From NCBI GenBank assembly GCA_028292485.1, contig JAQGMG010000029.1, positions 62,001 through 126,000 on the forward strand: DNA of 64,000 nt. Reading direction: 5' to 3'. Below are positions 18,126 through 26,709 of this stretch, one piece after another (position 1 is the first letter of the stretch; each line of letters begins with the position of its first letter). The notes under the pieces are model-generated. The model saw nothing but the letters and a program-made list of their open reading frames with translations. It did no database searches and was not told the origin of the DNA. Origin of the DNA: Rhodocyclales bacterium (GTDB lineage Bacteria > Pseudomonadota > Gammaproteobacteria > Burkholderiales > Rhodocyclaceae). Made by a program: the position numbers and the translations under genes.

Positions 18126-19067
18126 TCAGGCCAGCGCGTCAGACAGCTTTTCCATGACGCACTGCGCAATATCAAGGCCGGTCTGCTGCGCAATCTCGAC
18201 CATGCACGTGGGGCTCGTTACGTTGATTTCGGTGAGGTACCCGCCAATCATGTCCAGCCCGACAATGAGAAGGCCGCGCGCCCACAACGTGGGAGCCAGA
18301 TACTCGGCGATTTCTTTTTCACGGGCCGTAAGGGGCATCGCCACCCCTTTGCCACCAGCGGCGAGATTGCCGCGCGTTTCGCCAGCTTTGGGAATGCGCG
18401 CCAGGCTGTAAGCCATGACTTCACCGCCTACGATCAGCACACGCTTGTCGCCCTCGGCGATCTGCGGCACATAGCGTTGCGCCATGATGCTGCGCGTGCC
18501 GAAGCCACCCAGGGTTTCGATGATCGCATTGCGATTGGGCTCGTCGTGACGCACGCGGAAAATGCCGGCACCGCCCATACCATCGAGGGGCTTGAGAATC
18601 ACGTCGCCAAGATCGTCGATAAAGGCGTTGATGTCATCGGCATGGCGCGCCACCAATGTGGTCGGCGCAAACTGCGGGAATTCGGTGATCGAAACCTTTT
18701 CGGAGTGGTCGCGAATCGCGCGTGGGTCATTGAAGACCCGGGCACCTTGTGCCACGGCCCGTTCCAGCACCCAGGTGGCCGCGACGTATTCGGCATCGAA
18801 AGGCGGGTCCTGGCGCATCAGCACCGCATCGAATGCATCGAGACGATGGCGTTCCGTGCCCAGCAAGGCATACCAGTTCGCGTCGTCGGGTGATATGCGC
18901 AAGGCCGTGGCCATGGCGGTGACGATGCCGTCACGTACCGTCAGCGATTCACGCTGGATGGCAAACACCTCATGGCCGAGCTTCTGCCCGGCTCGCATCA
19001 TCGCCACGCTGGAGTCCTTGTAGGCCCTGAGCTTGTCCAGCGGATCGACGATGAAGGCGATCCTCAT
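18126..19067 (-). CDS. gshB: glutathione synthetase
   Basis: A 313-residue ATP-grasp enzyme that joins gamma-glutamylcysteine and glycine to make glutathione. The family opening MRIAFIVDPL, the MRQDPPFDAEYV segment, the ATP-binding VILKPLDGMGGAGIFRV and the C-terminal GGYLTEINVTSPT are all present. Length is normal. It overlaps the gshA stop by 4 bases (ATGA), so the two steps of glutathione synthesis are translationally coupled. Confidence 0.97.
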   Translation of the reverse strand: MRIAFIVDPLDKLRAYKDSSVAMMRAGQKLGHEVFAIQRESLTVRDGIVTAMATALRISPDDANWYALLGTERHRLDAFDAVLMRQDPPFDAEYVAATWVLERAVAQGARVFNDPRAIRDHSEKVSITEFPQFAPTTLVARHADDINAFIDDLGDVILKPLDGMGGAGIFRVRHDEPNRNAIIETLGGFGTRSIMAQRYVPQIAEGDKRVLIVGGEVMAYSLARIPKAGETRGNLAAGGKGVAMPLTAREKEIAEYLAPTLWARGLLIVGLDMIGGYLTEINVTSPTCMVEIAQQTGLDIAQCVMEKLSDALA

Positions 19068-20368
19068 GCTTCGACCTCCGTTTTTGCGTCGGTCGCCGGG
19101 GCTGTTTGCTCGATCTCCAGCGAAGCGGCCAGCAATGCCAGGCGGCCGACAACGCCGTACGCGTAGAAGCGATTGGGGGGCGCGTCTGGCTCCTGCTTGC
19201 AGTCAGGCACGGTGCAGCAGGTTTCGAAGCTAAGCGGCTCGAAATGCATGCCGGGCGCATTGAGGTTCTCATCGCGGCCACGCGCTGAATTAACACGGTA
19301 AAAGCCGCCCACGACGTAGTGGTCAATCATGTACACCACCGGCTCGGCAACGCCGCCGTCGACGGTCTCGACGGTGTGTACGCCTTCCTGGATGATGACT
19401 TCGCTTACCTGCACGCCTTCCTTGCCGACGCTCATCTTGTTGCGTTGCTTACGATTCAGTCCGGTCACTTCGCTGGCGTCGTAAACGGTCATCACGCCCA
19501 TGCCATAGGTGCCTGCATCGGCCTTGACGATGACAAATGGTTTTTCCGTGACGCCATACTCGGCGTACTTGTGGCGGATACGCGCGAGCAGGAAGTCCAC
19601 CTGGCTGGCCAGACAGTCCTCGCCCGCGCGCTCATGAAAATTGATCTCGCTGCACTTGCCGAAATACGGATTCAGCAACCATGGATCGATGCCCAACATC
19701 TTGGCAAAAGAGTCGGCAATCTGGTCGTAAGCTGCGAAGTGCTGCGATTTGCGACGGGTTGCCCAGCCTGCATGCAGGGGCGGGATCAGCCACTGACCCT
19801 CCAGTCCTTGCAGTATCTCGGGCACGCCTGCCGACAGGTCGTTATTGAGCAGAATCGCGCATGGGTCGGCGCCCTCTACGCCAAGCCTGCGGCCGCGCCG
19901 TACCAGTGGCTCGAGCAGCAGGGTGTCGCCGTTCGGCAATTCGATGGGCGTTGGTTCCTTGATTTCGGGCAAGAGTGAGCCGACGCGCACGCGCAGGCCG
20001 GCATGGCCGAGGATCGTCACCAGCTGCGCCACGTTCTGCAGATAGAACAGGTTGCGCGTATGGTTTTCCGGGATCAGCAGCACACTGCGCGCGTCCGGGC
20101 AGATACGCTCCACAGCGACTTGCGCGGCCTGCACGCACAGCGGCAGAAATTGCGGGTTGAGATTGTTGAAGCCACCCGGAAACAGGTTGGTGTCGACCGG
20201 CGCCAGCTTGTAGCCGCTGTTGCGCAGGTCTACCGAGCCGTAGAACGGCGGCATATGATCCTGCCACTGGCTGCGGAACCATTGTTCGATGGCGGTGGAG
20301 TGATCGAGAAAGCGGCGCTCCAGCTCGAGAAGCGGGCCCGCCAGAGCGGTGGTCAAATGCGGCACCAT
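19064..20368 (-). CDS. gshA: glutamate-cysteine ligase, ferrooxidans-type
   Basis: A 434-residue enzyme making gamma-glutamylcysteine, the first step of glutathione synthesis. The sequence is not like E. coli GshA; it matches the separate family first seen in Acidithiobacillus ferrooxidans and common in betaproteobacteria, with the signature region PPFYGSVDLRNSGYKLAP and then VDTNLFPGGFNNLN, plus FVIVKADAGTYGMGVM, which resembles an ATP-grasp loop. It is the first gene of the leftward gshA-gshB unit, divergent from ribE across 285 bases. The last 15 residues are disordered and probably dispensable. Confidence 0.95.
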   Translation of the reverse strand: MVPHLTTALAGPLLELERRFLDHSTAIEQWFRSQWQDHMPPFYGSVDLRNSGYKLAPVDTNLFPGGFNNLNPQFLPLCVQAAQVAVERICPDARSVLLIPENHTRNLFYLQNVAQLVTILGHAGLRVRVGSLLPEIKEPTPIELPNGDTLLLEPLVRRGRRLGVEGADPCAILLNNDLSAGVPEILQGLEGQWLIPPLHAGWATRRKSQHFAAYDQIADSFAKMLGIDPWLLNPYFGKCSEINFHERAGEDCLASQVDFLLARIRHKYAEYGVTEKPFVIVKADAGTYGMGVMTVYDASEVTGLNRKQRNKMSVGKEGVQVSEVIIQEGVHTVETVDGGVAEPVVYMIDHYVVGGFYRVNSARGRDENLNAPGMHFEPLSFETCCTVPDCKQEPDAPPNRFYAYGVVGRLALLAASLEIEQTAPATDAKTEVEA

Positions 20369-20653
20369 TATTACTGACCCCTTGTTTGCGTTGCACGATT
20401 GCGGGTGGGATTGTGGGCGGCACTGAACGACACACTGATGCCCATCCGCGACACGAAGCGATTGATGTTACACCACTCGCTGTTGCCGGCTCCCTCATGC
20501 AGAACCAGGCAAAAAACCGCGTTATCGAAGCGGGTTTGCGGGCTACAACGCGCGCTCATGCCTGCATGACAGGGTGTACGGGCGATGTTTCGCCATGGTT
20601 TCAACCGAGTTCGCGTAAAATTGCCGCTTTCCCAGCCTCTGGCAACCCATCTC

Positions 20654-21301
20654 ATGTTCTCCGGCATCATTGCCACCACCGGGCGTATCGTAGCGGTGGA
20701 CCCATTGCAGGACGGTGTCCGGCTCAGCGTTGATGTCGGCCAATGGGATATCAGTGATGTCGCCATCGGTGATTCCATCGCCAACAATGGCGTATGTCTG
20801 ACGGTCATCGTACGCGAAGGTTCGCAACTGGTATTCGACGTGTCGCGCGAGACGCTCAATTGCACGATCGGGCTGGACGCGCCCGGCGAGGTCAATCTCG
20901 AAAAGGCGCTGACGCTTGCGGATCGCCTCGGCGGCCATCTGGTCAGCGGTCACGTCGATGGTGTTGGCGAAGTGCTGAAGTTCGAAGCCATTGGTGAAAG
21001 TCATGAACTTGTCATTCGTGCGCCCGCTGCATTGGCCGGCTATATCGCACGCAAAGGCTCGGTCACCGTCGACGGTGTGAGCCTCACCGTCAACGCGGTA
21101 AGCGCCGCCGATTTTTCAATCAACCTGATCCCGCATACCGTGGCAGTTACAACCTTGAAGCGGCTCAAGGCAGGCTCACAAGTCAATCTCGAGATCGATC
21201 TCATCGCACGTTACGTCGAACGCATGCTGGAATGGCAACGTGAGCCCCCCTCGCCCCTTGCGGGAGAGGGGTTGGGGGAGAGGGAGCGCAGTGGCCTTTG
21301 A
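20654..21301 (+). CDS. ribE: riboflavin synthase, alpha chain
   Basis: A 215-residue protein that dismutates two 6,7-dimethyl-8-ribityllumazines into riboflavin. The start MFSGIIATTGRI, NNGVCLTV in the first barrel, GGHLVSGHVDGVG at the domain border and VDGVSLTVN in the second barrel show the usual duplicated lumazine-binding fold. The ATG at 20654 is chosen because the family starts at MFSGI; the frame stays open upstream. The last 19 residues or so (from EPPSPLAGEG) are encoded by a C/G-rich repeat of the adjoining DUF559 cassette and are not native to the family. No FMN riboswitch consensus is visible upstream. Confidence 0.93.
   Translation: MFSGIIATTGRIVAVDPLQDGVRLSVDVGQWDISDVAIGDSIANNGVCLTVIVREGSQLVFDVSRETLNCTIGLDAPGEVNLEKALTLADRLGGHLVSGHVDGVGEVLKFEAIGESHELVIRAPAALAGYIARKGSVTVDGVSLTVNAVSAADFSINLIPHTVAVTTLKRLKAGSQVNLEIDLIARYVERMLEWQREPPSPLAGEGLGERERSGL
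21247..21286 (+). repeat. left inverted repeat of the DUF559 cassette
   Basis: A C/G-rich 40-base segment (CCCTCGCCCC...GAGAGGGGTTGGGGGAGAGGG) that is nearly the reverse complement of 21634-21673. It overlaps the end of ribE and supplies its foreign C-terminal tail. Confidence 0.85.
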
Positions 21302-21695
21302 AGCAGGCGTTACACGCGCCCGCCAGCTGCGAAGCACAATGACGGATGCCGAGCGCCAGCTGTGGTTGCACTTGCGCAGCCATCGCTTGAGCGGGTACAA
21401 GTTTCGACGTCAGCAGCCCTTGGGGCCGTACATCGTTGACTTCGTTTGCCTGGAAGTGCGTTGTGTTGTGGAGGCCGACGGTGGGCAACATGCGGAACAG
21501 GGCAGTGAGGACAGCGTGCGCGATGCGTGGTTGTGTAATCAAGGTTATACGGTGCTGAGATTCTGGAACCACGAAATATTCAAACAGACAGAGGACGTAT
21601 TGGAGCGCATATTGACCGTGTGCCAAGCCTCTTCACCCTCTCCCCAACCCCTCCCCCCTCAAGGGGGAGGGGCTCATATGAGCGCTTGCGAATGA
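21291..21695 (+). CDS. DUF559 endonuclease-fold protein
   Basis: A 134-residue protein of the DUF559 family, related in fold to very-short-patch repair (Vsr) nucleases. Visible are the family opening RARQLRSTMTDAERQLW, FRRQQPLGPYIVDFVCLE with the conserved Asp, VVEADGGQH with Glu/Asp, and a C-terminal GYTVLRFWNHEIF. GTG at 21291 after GGAG (21283-21286) is the likely start; the frame is open back to 21240 through the repeat. It overlaps ribE by 11 bases and ribBX by 4 (ATGA). It sits inside the riboflavin operon, bounded by inverted C-rich repeats, so it looks inserted. DNA cleavage has not been shown for most members. Confidence 0.8.
   Translation: MAFEAGVTRARQLRSTMTDAERQLWLHLRSHRLSGYKFRRQQPLGPYIVDFVCLEVRCVVEADGGQHAEQGSEDSVRDAWLCNQGYTVLRFWNHEIFKQTEDVLERILTVCQASSPSPQPLPPQGGGAHMSACE
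21634..21673 (-). repeat. right inverted repeat of the DUF559 cassette
   Basis: The segment CACCCTCTCCCCAACCCC...GGGGGAGGGG mirrors the left repeat with about five differences. It lies within the last codons of the DUF559 gene and just before ribBX. Confidence 0.85.
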
Positions 21696-22816
21696 GTATC
21701 CACGAATCAATTGGCATATCGCCCATCCGCGACATCATCGAGGATATCCGTGCGGGCTGCATGGTCATCCTCATCGATGACGAGGACCGCGAAAACGAAG
21801 GTGATATCGTCGTGGCCGCGCAATTTGCTTCGGCCGAGACCATCAACTTCATGGCCAAGCACGCACGCGGCCTGATCTGCCTGACCTTGACTGAAGAGCG
21901 TTGCCGTCAGCTCGGCATCAACCAGATGGCGCGCGACAACCGCAGCCAGTTCTCCACCGCCTTCACGGTTTCCATCGAAGCCGCCGAGGGCGTCACTACG
22001 GGCATTTCCGCAGCCGACCGGGCACGCACCGTGGCGGCGGCCGTGGCCAAACATGCCAAACCGGCCGATATCGTGCAGCCCGGCCATGTTTTCCCGATCA
22101 TGGCCAAGCCGGGCGGCGTGCTGGTGCGTGCTGGCCATACCGAAGCAGGTTGTGATCTGGCAGCACTGGCCGGGCTGGAGCCTGCCAGCGTCATCTGCGA
22201 GATCATGAATGATGACGGCAGCATGGCGCGTCTGCCGGACCTGCTGTTGTTCGCCAAGGAGCATGCGCTGAAGATCGGCGCAATCCGCGATCTCATCCAC
22301 TACCGTGCTGCTGTCGAAAAAATGGTCGAGCGCGTTGCCGACAAAGCGGTGCAGACGCCGCATGGCGAGTTCCGCCTCGCCGCTTTCGAGGATCGCGCCT
22401 CGGGCGAGCTTCACCTGGCGATGTATCTCGGCACTATCGAGCGTGATGTCGAGACCCTGGTGCGTGTGCATGAGCCCGTATCCGTGCTCGACTTTATCGA
22501 CCCTGCGAGTAGTCGCCACACCTATACTGTCGACGCTGCCCTTGCCCGCATTGCCAGGCACGGCCACGGCGCGCTGATCCTGCTGCAGCGTGCCGAGAGT
22601 CCGGAAGAAATGCTCGCTGCGCTGGGCGTGAAGAAGGATCAACCGCAACCGGCAACCAAGTGGGATCCCCGCATTTTCGGTATCGGCGCGCAGATCCTGC
22701 GTGATCTGGGCGTCGGCAAGATGCGCGTCCTCGCCGCCCCGCGGCGTATCCCCAGCATGTCCGGGTTCGGCCTGGAAGTGACTGGCTACGAGTTGCCCGA
22801 ACAACCGCCGAACTGA
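21692..22816 (+). CDS. ribB: 3,4-dihydroxy-2-butanone 4-phosphate synthase with RibX domain
   Basis: A 374-residue protein. Residues 1-205 are RibB, making the four-carbon riboflavin precursor from ribulose 5-phosphate: DDEDRENEGD, TGISAADRA, and a GHTEAGCDLAALAGL segment are intact. The C-terminal half is RibA-like (GTP cyclohydrolase II) but lacks the zinc cysteines: where GDxxxSLRCDC should be it reads SVLDFIDPASSRHTYT. It retains GIGAQILRDLGVGKMRVL. This is the RibBX type, so GTP cyclohydrolase II must be encoded elsewhere. The ATG at 21692 is taken because the family begins MSI/HES...; it overlaps the DUF559 stop and has a poor ribosome site, probably because the cassette replaced the native leader. 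Confidence 0.9.
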   Translation: MSIHESIGISPIRDIIEDIRAGCMVILIDDEDRENEGDIVVAAQFASAETINFMAKHARGLICLTLTEERCRQLGINQMARDNRSQFSTAFTVSIEAAEGVTTGISAADRARTVAAAVAKHAKPADIVQPGHVFPIMAKPGGVLVRAGHTEAGCDLAALAGLEPASVICEIMNDDGSMARLPDLLLFAKEHALKIGAIRDLIHYRAAVEKMVERVADKAVQTPHGEFRLAAFEDRASGELHLAMYLGTIERDVETLVRVHEPVSVLDFIDPASSRHTYTVDAALARIARHGHGALILLQRAESPEEMLAALGVKKDQPQPATKWDPRIFGIGAQILRDLGVGKMRVLAAPRRIPSMSGFGLEVTGYELPEQPPN

Positions 22817-22886
22817 GTCGCCATGCGACGTCCAAAACATTAGTCGCTCCGCGACACCGCAAAAAACATAACTGACAGGAAGCACC

Positions 22887-23360
22887 ATGCCGCGTTTTGA
22901 ACACGTCCCCGAAATTGTCCCGCGTCTTGACGGCAAGTCCTTGCGCATCGGCGTCGTGCTGGCCCGCTTCAATTCCGAAATCGGCGAGAACCTGCTCAAT
23001 GGCTGCGTCACCGAGCTGCTGGCACAAGGCGTCGCGCCAGAGCACATGCTGATCGTCACGGTACCGGGGGCACTCGAATTGCCATTGACCCTGCAGACCA
23101 TGGCGCGCAGCGGTCGTTACGATGGGTTGATTGCACTCGGTGCCGTCATTCGTGGCGACACTTACCACTTTGAAATCGTGTCGAATGAAATGGCCGCGGG
23201 CGTTACGCGCGTGCAGCTCGATACCAGCGTACCGATTGCCAATGGCGTGCTGACAACCGAAGACGACGATCAGGCGGTGGCCCGCATGCACATCAAGGGC
23301 CAGGAATGCGCCATCGTCGCCATCGAAATGGCCAATCTTCTCAAGGTATTGCAGTCATGA
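22887..23360 (+). CDS. ribH: 6,7-dimethyl-8-ribityllumazine synthase
   Basis: A 157-residue subunit that condenses the RibB product with the pyrimidine precursor. Motifs are [22 protein letters not shown] and [14 protein letters not shown] with the general-acid His94. ACAGGAAG just upstream of the ATG is the ribosome site. The stop overlaps nusB by 4 bases (ATGA), the usual ribH-nusB pairing. Confidence 0.97.
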   Translation: MPRFEHVPEIVPRLDGKSLRIGVVLARFNSEIGENLLNGCVTELLAQGVAPEHMLIVTVPGALELPLTLQTMARSGRYDGLIALGAVIRGDTYHFEIVSNEMAAGVTRVQLDTSVPIANGVLTTEDDDQAVARMHIKGQECAIVAIEMANLLKVLQS

Positions 23361-23857
23361 ATGACGAAGTAAAAAGTGAAGGCCCGGTAGATGTGCCGTC
23401 GGAGCCCAGGAAGTCATCGCGTCGCCTGGCGCGCGAAGTTGCCATGCAGGGACTCTACCAATGGCGCGTCAGCGGCAATTCCATCGAATCCATTGAAGAT
23501 CACCTGGAGCAGGAATCCGAAGCCTGGCCGCGCGCCGACAAACCGCTGGCGCTCGTGCTGATGCGCGGCGCTGCAGCGCAGGCGGATTCGCTCGAAGCGG
23601 CTTTCACGCCCTATCTTGATCGCCCGATCGGCGAGCTCTCGCCCATCGAACGCGCGATTCTGCTTGTTGGCGCCTACGAACTGGCCGAGCGCCTCGAAAC
23701 GCCTTATCGCGTTGTCATCAATGAAGCCATCGAGCTGGCCAAATCATTTGGTGGCACGGACGGCCATCGTTACATCAATGGCGTGCTCGACAAGCTGGCA
23801 CCGCAACTGCGCGCAGCCGAGGTCGAAGCGTCTGCCAAGGCAAAAGCAAAGCGCTGA
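23357..23857 (+). CDS. nusB: transcription antitermination protein NusB
   Basis: A 166-residue all-helical RNA-binding protein that joins NusE in rRNA antitermination complexes. Recognisable segments are [32 protein letters not shown] and [15 protein letters not shown]. The start at 23357 overlaps the ribH stop; a short charged N-terminal and a Lys/Ala tail flank the fold. Confidence 0.97.
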   Translation: MNDEVKSEGPVDVPSEPRKSSRRLAREVAMQGLYQWRVSGNSIESIEDHLEQESEAWPRADKPLALVLMRGAAAQADSLEAAFTPYLDRPIGELSPIERAILLVGAYELAERLETPYRVVINEAIELAKSFGGTDGHRYINGVLDKLAPQLRAAEVEASAKAKAKR

Positions 23858-23905
23858 TGTTGCTTGCGGCGCCCGTCGCCATTGTGGTCAATTCCGAGGC
23901 CCCGT

Positions 23906-24874
23906 ATGCCCGGTGAATTCGAGCTGATCCGTCGCCACTTCTCACGCGGCGTGCAACATACCGATCTCGGTGTGGGTGACGATGGCGCACTGCTGCGCAC
24001 ACGCCCGGGCATGCAGCTGGTTGTATCGAGCGACATGCTCGTTGCAGGCACACATTTCTTCCCCGATGCGGAACCCGAAGCGCTTGGCTGGAAGACTGCC
24101 GCGGTCAATATCTCCGACATGGCCGCGATGGCTGCAGAGCCGCGCTGGATAACACTCGCCCTGGCATTGCCGGCGAGCGATGACAAATGGGTTGGTGCCT
24201 TTGCCGACGGATTCGCTGAGTGTTGTGCGGCTTTCGGTGTTGACTGGATCGGCGGCGACACCACGCGCGGGCCATTGAATCTTTGCGCGACCGTGTTCGG
24301 CGAAGTGCCACACGGGCAGGCTGTGTTGCGCAATGGCGCAAGGCTTGGCGACGACCTCTGGATATCCGGCACGCCCGGGTTTGCGGCGCTGGGTTTGCAG
24401 CATCTGCTTGGCAATATCGTGCTGGCTGAAGAGGCGCGCGCTGTCTGCCTCTCCGCCCTGCATCGCCCGCAGCCGCGCGTTGCGCTGGGCCTTGCGCTGT
24501 GCGGTGTGGCGACCGCGATGCTGGATGTTTCTGACGGTTTGCTTGGCGACTTGGCCCACATACTCGAGCAGTCGGATTGCGGGGCGTCGATCGAAGACGT
24601 CTTGCTGCCTTTGGCGCCAGTTACGTCAGCGAGTGGTGATGAGGGATTGGCGCGTCGGGCCTTGCTCGGTGGTGGCGATGACTATGAGTTGTTGTTTGCT
24701 GCGCCGTTGGCGCAGCGTCAGGTAGTGCTAGATATTTCGCAGCAACTCGGACTGCCGCTCACGCGCATTGGGGTAATGACGGAAAAGTCGAATGTCATTG
24801 CGACGAAGAAGCGTGACGGTTCGATTGAAACCGTTTCTGCGCAAGGCTACGATCACTTCGAAAGTGATTCGTAG
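23906..24874 (+). CDS. thiL: thiamine-monophosphate kinase
   Basis: A 322-residue enzyme that phosphorylates thiamine monophosphate to the active diphosphate. Start MPGEFELIRRHF, the metal/ATP motif GVGDDGALL, SSDMLVAGTHFF, VNISDMAAM, GGDTTRG and the late GGGDDYELLF are all present. GAGG at 23896-23899 precedes the ATG by 6 bases. In many relatives pgpA follows; here the gene runs into an inverted repeat that supplies its TAG stop, and dusA converges from the other side. Confidence 0.96.
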   Translation: MPGEFELIRRHFSRGVQHTDLGVGDDGALLRTRPGMQLVVSSDMLVAGTHFFPDAEPEALGWKTAAVNISDMAAMAAEPRWITLALALPASDDKWVGAFADGFAECCAAFGVDWIGGDTTRGPLNLCATVFGEVPHGQAVLRNGARLGDDLWISGTPGFAALGLQHLLGNIVLAEEARAVCLSALHRPQPRVALGLALCGVATAMLDVSDGLLGDLAHILEQSDCGASIEDVLLPLAPVTSASGDEGLARRALLGGGDDYELLFAAPLAQRQVVLDISQQLGLPLTRIGVMTEKSNVIATKKRDGSIETVSAQGYDHFESDS

Positions 24875-24976
24875 GTTGGGGTGAGCGCCAGCGATGCCCA
24901 ACGCCTCACGTTGATTCACCGCTGAATTTTGTTCAACGACCGATGTTGGGCATCGCTGGCGCTCACCCCAACCTAC
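24871..24976. repeat. GTAGGTTGGGGTGAGC inverted repeat between thiL and dusA
   Basis: About 32 bases at each end are perfectly complementary (GTAGGTTGGGGTGAGCGCCA... and its mirror), with a 40-base centre. The left end provides the TAG stop of thiL and the right end the TAG stop of dusA. As RNA it would form a long hairpin between convergent genes. A second copy is at 41664. Confidence 0.95.
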
Positions 24977-25974
24977 GTGGTGCCAACGTGTGCCCACGCC
25001 GCCCGGATCAAGTCCGGCTTCGCATCCTTCAGCGATTGCGGATCGGACAGCACGCGCCGGAAGCTGCGCGCACCCGGCAGCCCGTTCGCCAAGCCTAAAA
25101 CATGCCGCACGATGGCGCGCAGCGGCGTGCCGTGTTCGGCCTGCTCGCGTTCGCAATAGGCCACCAGCGCTTCGATGATGTCGCTGCGCTGCGGCGCCCA
25201 GTCCGCGTTGAACAGGGCCTGCTCCCATTCGACCAGCATCCACGGATTCTGATAGGCCTCGCGACCGATCATGACGCCATCTATGTGTTCGAGCTGTGCG
25301 TGGATGGCTTCGATGCCAGAGATGCCGCCATTGACGAGAATCTCCAGGTGCGGGAAGTCGCGCTTGAGCTGCCACGCAAAGTCGTAGCGCAGCGGTGGCA
25401 CTTCGCGGTTTTCTTTCGGCGACAGCCCTTTGAGCCAGGCGTTGCGCGCGTGCACGATGAAGGTTCTGGCGCCGCCCTCAGCCACCGTGCCGACGAAGTC
25501 GCGGACGAAAGCATAGTCCTCGCCACGATCAATGCCGATGCGGTGCTTCACCGTCACCGGAATGCGCACAGCGTCCTGCATGGCCTTGATGCCGTCGCGC
25601 ACCAGTTCCGGTTCCGCCATCAGGCAGGCGCCAAACGCGCCGTTCTGCACCCGCTCGCTTGGGCAGCCACAGTTGAGATTGACCTCGTCGTAGCCCCATT
25701 CCTCGGCAAGCCGCGCGCAATGGGCGAGTGCGGCTGGCTCGGAGCCGCCGAGTTGCAGCGCGACGGGATGTTCTTCTTCATTGAACCGCAGGTGGCGCGC
25801 CAGATCGCCGTGCAATAGCGCACCGGTGGTAATCATCTCGGTGTAGAGCCAGGCATGTGGCGCCAGCAGACGGTGGAAATGGCGGCAATGCCGATCCGTC
25901 CAGTCGAGCATCGGGGCAACGGCCAGACGACGCGGTGGCAGAACTGAGCGGGGTGGTGAGACCAAGGCGGACAT
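24973..25974 (-). CDS. dusA: tRNA-dihydrouridine synthase A
   Basis: A 333-residue flavoenzyme that reduces uridines in the tRNA D-loop. It has the DusA start (RRLAVAPMLDWTDRHCR), the catalytic NLNCGCPSERVQNGAFGACLM with Cys104, KHRIGID and the FMN-phosphate-binding NGGI...GVMIGREAYQNPW. It converges on thiL and is divergent from the marR gene. Confidence 0.96.
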   Translation of the reverse strand: MSALVSPPRSVLPPRRLAVAPMLDWTDRHCRHFHRLLAPHAWLYTEMITTGALLHGDLARHLRFNEEEHPVALQLGGSEPAALAHCARLAEEWGYDEVNLNCGCPSERVQNGAFGACLMAEPELVRDGIKAMQDAVRIPVTVKHRIGIDRGEDYAFVRDFVGTVAEGGARTFIVHARNAWLKGLSPKENREVPPLRYDFAWQLKRDFPHLEILVNGGISGIEAIHAQLEHIDGVMIGREAYQNPWMLVEWEQALFNADWAPQRSDIIEALVAYCEREQAEHGTPLRAIVRHVLGLANGLPGARSFRRVLSDPQSLKDAKPDLIRAAWAHVGTT

Positions 25975-26103
25975 GGCGCGGATTGTACTGGCGCAGCGTG
26001 CAGAGCATCGTCAAAAAGCGTCCAGTCCGCTGCGTTTGCCGACGTGCTGTGCAGGCAATGTAATAAACAAATATAAAAATGATGGGCCTAAGCTGTTACT
26101 GCC

Positions 26104-26139
26104 TTGACAGCTAATTTGTTGGCAGACTATATTGCTGCC
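26104..26139 (+). promoter_or_regulatory. sigma70-type promoter with MarR-type dyad before the efflux operon
   Basis: TTGACA at 26104-26109 and TATATT at 26128-26133 (18-base spacer) form a near-consensus promoter. The -10 element lies inside the dyad GGCAG-N9-CTGCC (26121-26139), a natural operator for the MarR protein encoded next. GGCAGCC recurs at about 26157 and 26169. Autorepression is inferred from position. Confidence 0.6.
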
Positions 26140-26196
26140 TATGCAGTGAATGCTTTGGCAGCCATGTCGGCAGCCGAAGGCAGAAAGGTTCAGGCC

Positions 26197-26709
26197 ATGA
26201 CGACACGTACCCCTTTGAAACTCAGCGCAGACGACTATCGATTCGACGATTCCATTGGCTTCCTCGTCGGCAAGTTGCGTGCATTCCTCATGCAGGCGCT
26301 CGATGCCACGCTGGCGGATCTTGGCATCACCGCCGCGCAGGGCATCATCCTGATCCGCCTCGGAGCGGAGCCCGACTGCACGGCCGCGTCGCTGTGCCGG
26401 CGCAGCGGCTACGACACTGGCTCGATGACGCGCATGGTCGATCGCCTTGAGGACAAGGGCCTGATCGTGCGCGAACGCAGCACTGAAGATCGTCGCGTCA
26501 TCAAGCTGCTGCTCACGGAAAGCGGTATCAATCTGCGCTCGCAGATTACTCGCCGGGCTTGCGAGATGATGGAGCCGCGCCTCGAAGGGTTCAGCGAGGA
26601 GGAATACGTTCTCCTCAAATCCCTGCTGCGTCGCGTGCTGGACAACGCCATACGGCTTGCACCCAACGAACACGTTTTTGCGGACCCGGCTGACGGAGGT
26701 TCCGAATGA
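26197..26709 (+). CDS. MarR-family transcriptional regulator
   Basis: A 170-residue winged-helix repressor. The DNA-binding part reads LGITAAQGIILIRL, then CRRSGYDTGSMTRMVDRLEDKGLIVRERSTEDRRVIKLLLTESG, the standard recognition helix and wing. The ATG at 26197 follows AAAGG at 26184-26188; Met codons at 26104 and 26164 are in frame but the first lies in the promoter. It overlaps the outer-membrane gene by 4 bases (ATGA), so regulator and pump are one operon. It probably represses the operon until a toxic ligand binds. Confidence 0.9.
   Translation: MTTRTPLKLSADDYRFDDSIGFLVGKLRAFLMQALDATLADLGITAAQGIILIRLGAEPDCTAASLCRRSGYDTGSMTRMVDRLEDKGLIVRERSTEDRRVIKLLLTESGINLRSQITRRACEMMEPRLEGFSEEEYVLLKSLLRRVLDNAIRLAPNEHVFADPADGGSE

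Noticed and set aside
20369-20653. FMN riboswitch upstream of ribE
   Set aside because: The conserved FMN-aptamer segments (for example GAAAUUCCC-type and ACCGGCGGU-type) were not seen in the 285-base divergent region.
21240-21290. Longer DUF559 protein starting at 21240
   Set aside because: The added residues are translated repeat (PRPLRERGWG) and the GTG at 21291 has a ribosome site and matches the family start.
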